This document shows, piece after piece, positions 13,888 through 15,387 of a DNA stretch of 15,387 nt; within the stretch, counting starts at the first letter, position 1, and each line of letters starts with the position of its first letter. The position numbers were made by a program, and so were the translations under genes. The notes beneath the pieces are model-generated. The model was not told the DNA's origin. It saw only the letters and a program-made list of their open reading frames with translations, and did no database searches. Origin of the DNA: JACRAO01 sp964490895 (lineage in GTDB: Bacteria > Bdellovibrionota > UBA1018); the NCBI GenBank assembly GCA_964490895.1, contig CAZBEI010000006.1:1-15387 (forward strand), in the 5' to 3' direction.

Positions 13888-14871
13888 TTACGTATCAAGC
13901 CAAGAGATCACTTTGTCAAAATCTTGATCAATGCCTTTGTAGATTCTATTTTCTTGAGTCATAGAGAGAAGTCCTGATTTTAGCAGCGCCTTTTCTTTTG
14001 GGTTTTTCTTAATTTCGTCTCCTTCGATAAAATAAATACGTATTGTAAAAAGAGCGGCATTTACTTTGGGAAATCCCCAAAGGACTTGGCGTTCAATTCG
14101 CAAGACAAAATTGGATTGGTTTTCTTTATGCTCAAAAGACCTTCCTTTCCACTCGAGAGGATCGGTGTTGTGTGGAGGGGTGGGGTGGTGATTTAATCTT
14201 TGATCTGTTGCAAATCCCCAGACAAACCGAACATACGGTCCCTTGTAGATCATCGCGTCAACGATAGAGTGAGCGGCTTTGTTGATTTTTTCAATCCCTG
14301 CAACGGGCTCATGGATTTGGACAAAGTTTTTTCCGATTTTATCTTCAGCTTTCCAATGAGCTGGACTACAAAGATGAATATTTGAGAGCCAGTTTTTGCC
14401 ACTCTCATCAACACACATCACAGCCACATCTTCTTGAACTTGAGAGCAAAGAGCATCAAAAGAAGAGGTGTAGGGGAGGTCACCATTTTGTAATTTTAAA
14501 TTTTTATCAAAAATCAGTCTTTCATTTGTGAGCAGGCATTCTAAAGTTTTTAGAGATGGGCTTTCTTCGCTCAGCCGAAAGTATGTCGGGTGTTCTAGTA
14601 GCAGGCGATCGATAAAAAACTGAGTGACCGCAGTGGATACGGGTGCGCTAAAGTCATGGGTGCAGTAGTATTTAGAGAGATTTTCTTGCCTGCATTTTAG
14701 TTTATTTTCTCTGTAGTGCTGAAAGTGAGAATCCAGTTGGAATAGAAGTTCGTCTTTTTTACCATTGCCAAAAGCTGTGCCCAGTGTGCGAAGCCCAGGT
14801 GCGACTTCGTAAAGACCTTTTTCGATCGGAAAATACCTGGCAGGGAGGGGTAGGTTGTTGGGCATATTCAT
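13888..14871 (-). CDS. DUF3445 / heme-dependent oxidative N-demethylase-like protein
   Basis: A 327-residue protein matching the DUF3445 family, whose characterised member is the alpha subunit of heme-dependent oxidative N-demethylase (HODM), which removes methyl groups from methylated amines. The conserved blocks are in order: SPAHWKAEDKIGKNFVQIHEPVAG (169-192; family pattern PxxWxxxxKxGxxxxxIHxPV), RFVWGFATDQR (215-225, at the family's arginine-asparagine/tryptophan position) and LRIERQVLWGFP with ALFTIRIY (257-280; family pattern LRxERQTLxRLP..FTIRTY). Many members have unknown substrates, and no ferredoxin or methylamine genes are nearby, so the function is unproven. Start: ATG 14871 or 14865; neither has a clear ribosome site. 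A promoter with a perfect inverted repeat lies just upstream. Confidence 0.85.
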   Translation of the reverse strand: MNMPNNLPLPARYFPIEKGLYEVAPGLRTLGTAFGNGKKDELLFQLDSHFQHYRENKLKCRQENLSKYYCTHDFSAPVSTAVTQFFIDRLLLEHPTYFRLSEESPSLKTLECLLTNERLIFDKNLKLQNGDLPYTSSFDALCSQVQEDVAVMCVDESGKNWLSNIHLCSPAHWKAEDKIGKNFVQIHEPVAGIEKINKAAHSIVDAMIYKGPYVRFVWGFATDQRLNHHPTPPHNTDPLEWKGRSFEHKENQSNFVLRIERQVLWGFPKVNAALFTIRIYFIEGDEIKKNPKEKALLKSGLLSMTQENRIYKGIDQDFDKVISWLDT

Positions 14872-14896
14872 TAAAAGGAAAAAAACACGAAAAGTT

Positions 14897-14922
14897 TTAA
14901 GTTCAACATGGGTTGAACTTAA
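14897..14922. promoter_or_regulatory. Perfect 11-bp inverted repeat, candidate operator
   Basis: Arms TTAAGTTCAAC and GTTGAACTTAA flank a 4-base centre ATGG. The repeat covers the predicted -10 (14916-14921) and start region of the DUF3445 gene promoter, the usual place for a dimeric repressor. It could also fold as RNA, but no T-run follows it directly on either strand, so a terminator is less likely. Confidence 0.5.
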
Positions 14923-14944
14923 TTTCAGGTGATTTTATTGTCAA
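14916..14944 (-). promoter_or_regulatory. Candidate promoter for the DUF3445 gene
   Basis: On the minus strand a perfect TTGACA (14939-14944) is followed after 17 bases by TAAGTT (14916-14921, three of six). The weak -10 lies inside one arm of the inverted repeat. The predicted start is near 14909, about 38 bases before the ATG. Confidence 0.4.
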
Positions 14945-14973
14945 TATGAAATGAGCTCCGTTAGTGCAAGTGA

Positions 14974-15249
14974 TTATGTGTAAATTGCTGGAATGACCTG
15001 GGGGGAATACTGAATTTCATCTAAAACGACAGGCCATTTGAGATTGCGGACAAAAAGTTCAGGTTCCGCACGTGCTTGTCTGATGTCAATGTCTGGGTCA
15101 AAAACAATAAAGTCAGTAACCTTAGGAAATGTTTTTTTAAGTAAAGTTGATTTTCCTACTTGTCTAGCTCCGCTCACAACAACTACGGGAAAGTGTTTGA
15201 ATAGAGCTCTAATCTGGTTCTCAGCCCATCGATGAACGTAGGATAACAT
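14974..15249 (-). pseudogene. P-loop ATPase (AAA_14/DUF4143 type), split by an intron and truncated
   Basis: The 91-residue remnant is the N-terminus of an ATPase family usually of about 380-420 residues: YVHRWAENQIRALFKHFPVV, Walker A GARQVGKST (27-35) and Walker B PVVLDEIQ (73-80), then a stop after VIPAIYT. The rest of the ATPase domain and the C-terminal DUF4143 region are missing, and the 14884-14973 stretch does not resume the protein. The apparent ATG is made of the last two bases of the group II intron (AT, 15249-15248) plus the first exon base (G), so it is probably not the native start; the original 5' end would lie beyond the intron, outside the window. The remnant therefore looks inactive: it retains nucleotide-binding motifs but lacks the sensor and effector parts. 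Confidence 0.8.
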
Positions 15250-15251
15250 TA

Positions 15252-15284
15252 AGTAAACAGTGGCTGTTGCCAGCCTCTGCTCCT
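15252..15284 (-). ncRNA. Group II intron domain VI with branch-point A
   Basis: The minus strand folds as AGGAGCAG / GGCUG, GCAA tetraloop (15267-15270), CAGCC / CUGUUU-A-CU. An A-A mismatch separates two helices, and one unpaired A at 15254 sits in the lower 3' strand six bases from the intron end. This is the expected place of the lariat branch point. Confidence 0.75.
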
Positions 15285-15288
15285 GTTA

Positions 15289-15321
15289 GAACCGGACGTG
15301 CGCGATTTACGCATCCGGCTC
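15289..15321 (-). ncRNA. Group II intron domain V (catalytic core)
   Basis: The 33-base minus-strand element begins GAGCCGGATGCG and ends GCACGTCCGGTTC. It pairs as an 8-bp lower helix (GAGCCGGA with TCCGGTTC), a CG bulge on the 3' side and an upper helix UGCG/CGCA. The lower helix carries the AGC catalytic triad. This closely matches known domain V sequences (GAGCCGUAUGCG...GCACGUACGGUUC in yeast ai5-gamma). Confidence 0.88.
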
Positions 15322-15387
15322 CTCGGTTTGTGTTTCAACTTCGAAATAATTCCTAGAGTAATATCCAGCAGAGCTGAGCCGGCTGTA
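15307..15387 (-). CDS. Possible C-terminus of the intron-encoded reverse transcriptase/maturase
   Basis: A minus-strand frame enters from the right edge and runs 26 codons to TAA at 15309-15307, ending FEVETQTEEPDA. The last codons (GAG CCG GAT GCG TAA) lie inside domain V and the stop is in its apical loop. Maturase ORFs usually occupy domain IV just upstream of domain V, so the position fits. However, 26 codons contain no diagnostic motif, and the frame could be open by chance. Confidence 0.4.
   Translation of the reverse strand, partial: YSRLSSAGYYSRNYFEVETQTEEPDA

Larger units (their letters stand above)
15248..15387 (-). mobile_element. 3' end of a group II intron (partial)
   Basis: The minus strand shows domain V, domain VI with its bulged A, and a 3' terminus AAT at 15250-15248 fitting the group II rule of ending in A-pyrimidine. 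The body and 5' end continue past the right edge. The intron is inserted at the N-terminal codons of the ATPase remnant in the same orientation. The class (A-C) cannot be fixed from this part. Confidence 0.85.

Noticed and set aside
14897..14922. Intrinsic terminator for the ATPase remnant
   Set aside because: The stem is AT-rich and no T-run follows directly; the minus strand continues AACTTTTCG before any longer T stretch. An operator over the -10 fits better.

Overview
The window (about 43% GC by eye) is a compact bacterial chromosome segment. It probably comes from a Gram-negative with lipopolysaccharide, because it carries hldD (heptose branch of the LPS inner core), kdsD (Kdo branch), several signal-peptide or lipoprotein genes and a BamC-like lipoprotein. 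The gene style (many secreted proteins of unknown function, a SurA-N/DsbA fusion lipoprotein, a secreted HEAT-repeat protein, rpsP-khpA) fits the Bdellovibrio-like / former deltaproteobacterial lineages. That placement is an inference from style, not from a marker phylogeny.

Layout. 1-1354: a possible 3' end of a plus-strand gene, a secreted protein of unknown function and rpsT, with hldD upstream of them on the same (minus) strand. 2458-4429 (plus): a stand-alone receiver domain, a periplasmic mono-heme cytochrome c, then rpsP and khpA. 4432-7463 (minus): a tight four-gene run kdsD > zinc-ribbon membrane protein > SurA-N/DsbA lipoprotein > trmD, meeting khpA tail to tail with 2 bp between stops. 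7548-9538 (plus): two coupled secreted/lipoprotein genes. 9525-13298 (minus): hflX > class IV aminotransferase, then, behind its own near-consensus promoter, a membrane-anchored coiled-coil/proline-rich protein overlapping a secreted HEAT-repeat protein. 13392-13883 (plus): a small secreted protein. 13888-14871 (minus): a DUF3445 / heme-dependent oxidative N-demethylase-like protein preceded by a promoter with a perfect 11-bp inverted repeat over its -10. 14974-15387 (minus): the 3' end of a group II intron (domains V and VI with bulged branch-point A) abutting the N-terminus of a P-loop ATPase that is also cut off after Walker B.

How the genes relate. The housekeeping part covers translation (S20, S16, KhpA, TrmD, HflX) and envelope building (HldD, KdsD, DsbA-like, BamC-like). 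The rpsP-khpA pair usually continues into rimM-trmD-rplS. Here rimM and rplS are not visible and trmD faces the other way in a kdsD operon, so this block has been rearranged. The only clearly mobile DNA is at the right edge. I found no tRNA, rRNA or CRISPR, and no stretch over 300 bp without a gene. I did not find a convincing new multi-gene system. The most notable points are the intron-split and truncated ATPase, a maturase-type frame that seems to stop inside domain V, a 15-bp tandem repeat copying the end of kdsD into an overlapping gene, the regulatory palindrome at 14897, and the rearranged trmD with substitutions at two usually conserved positions.
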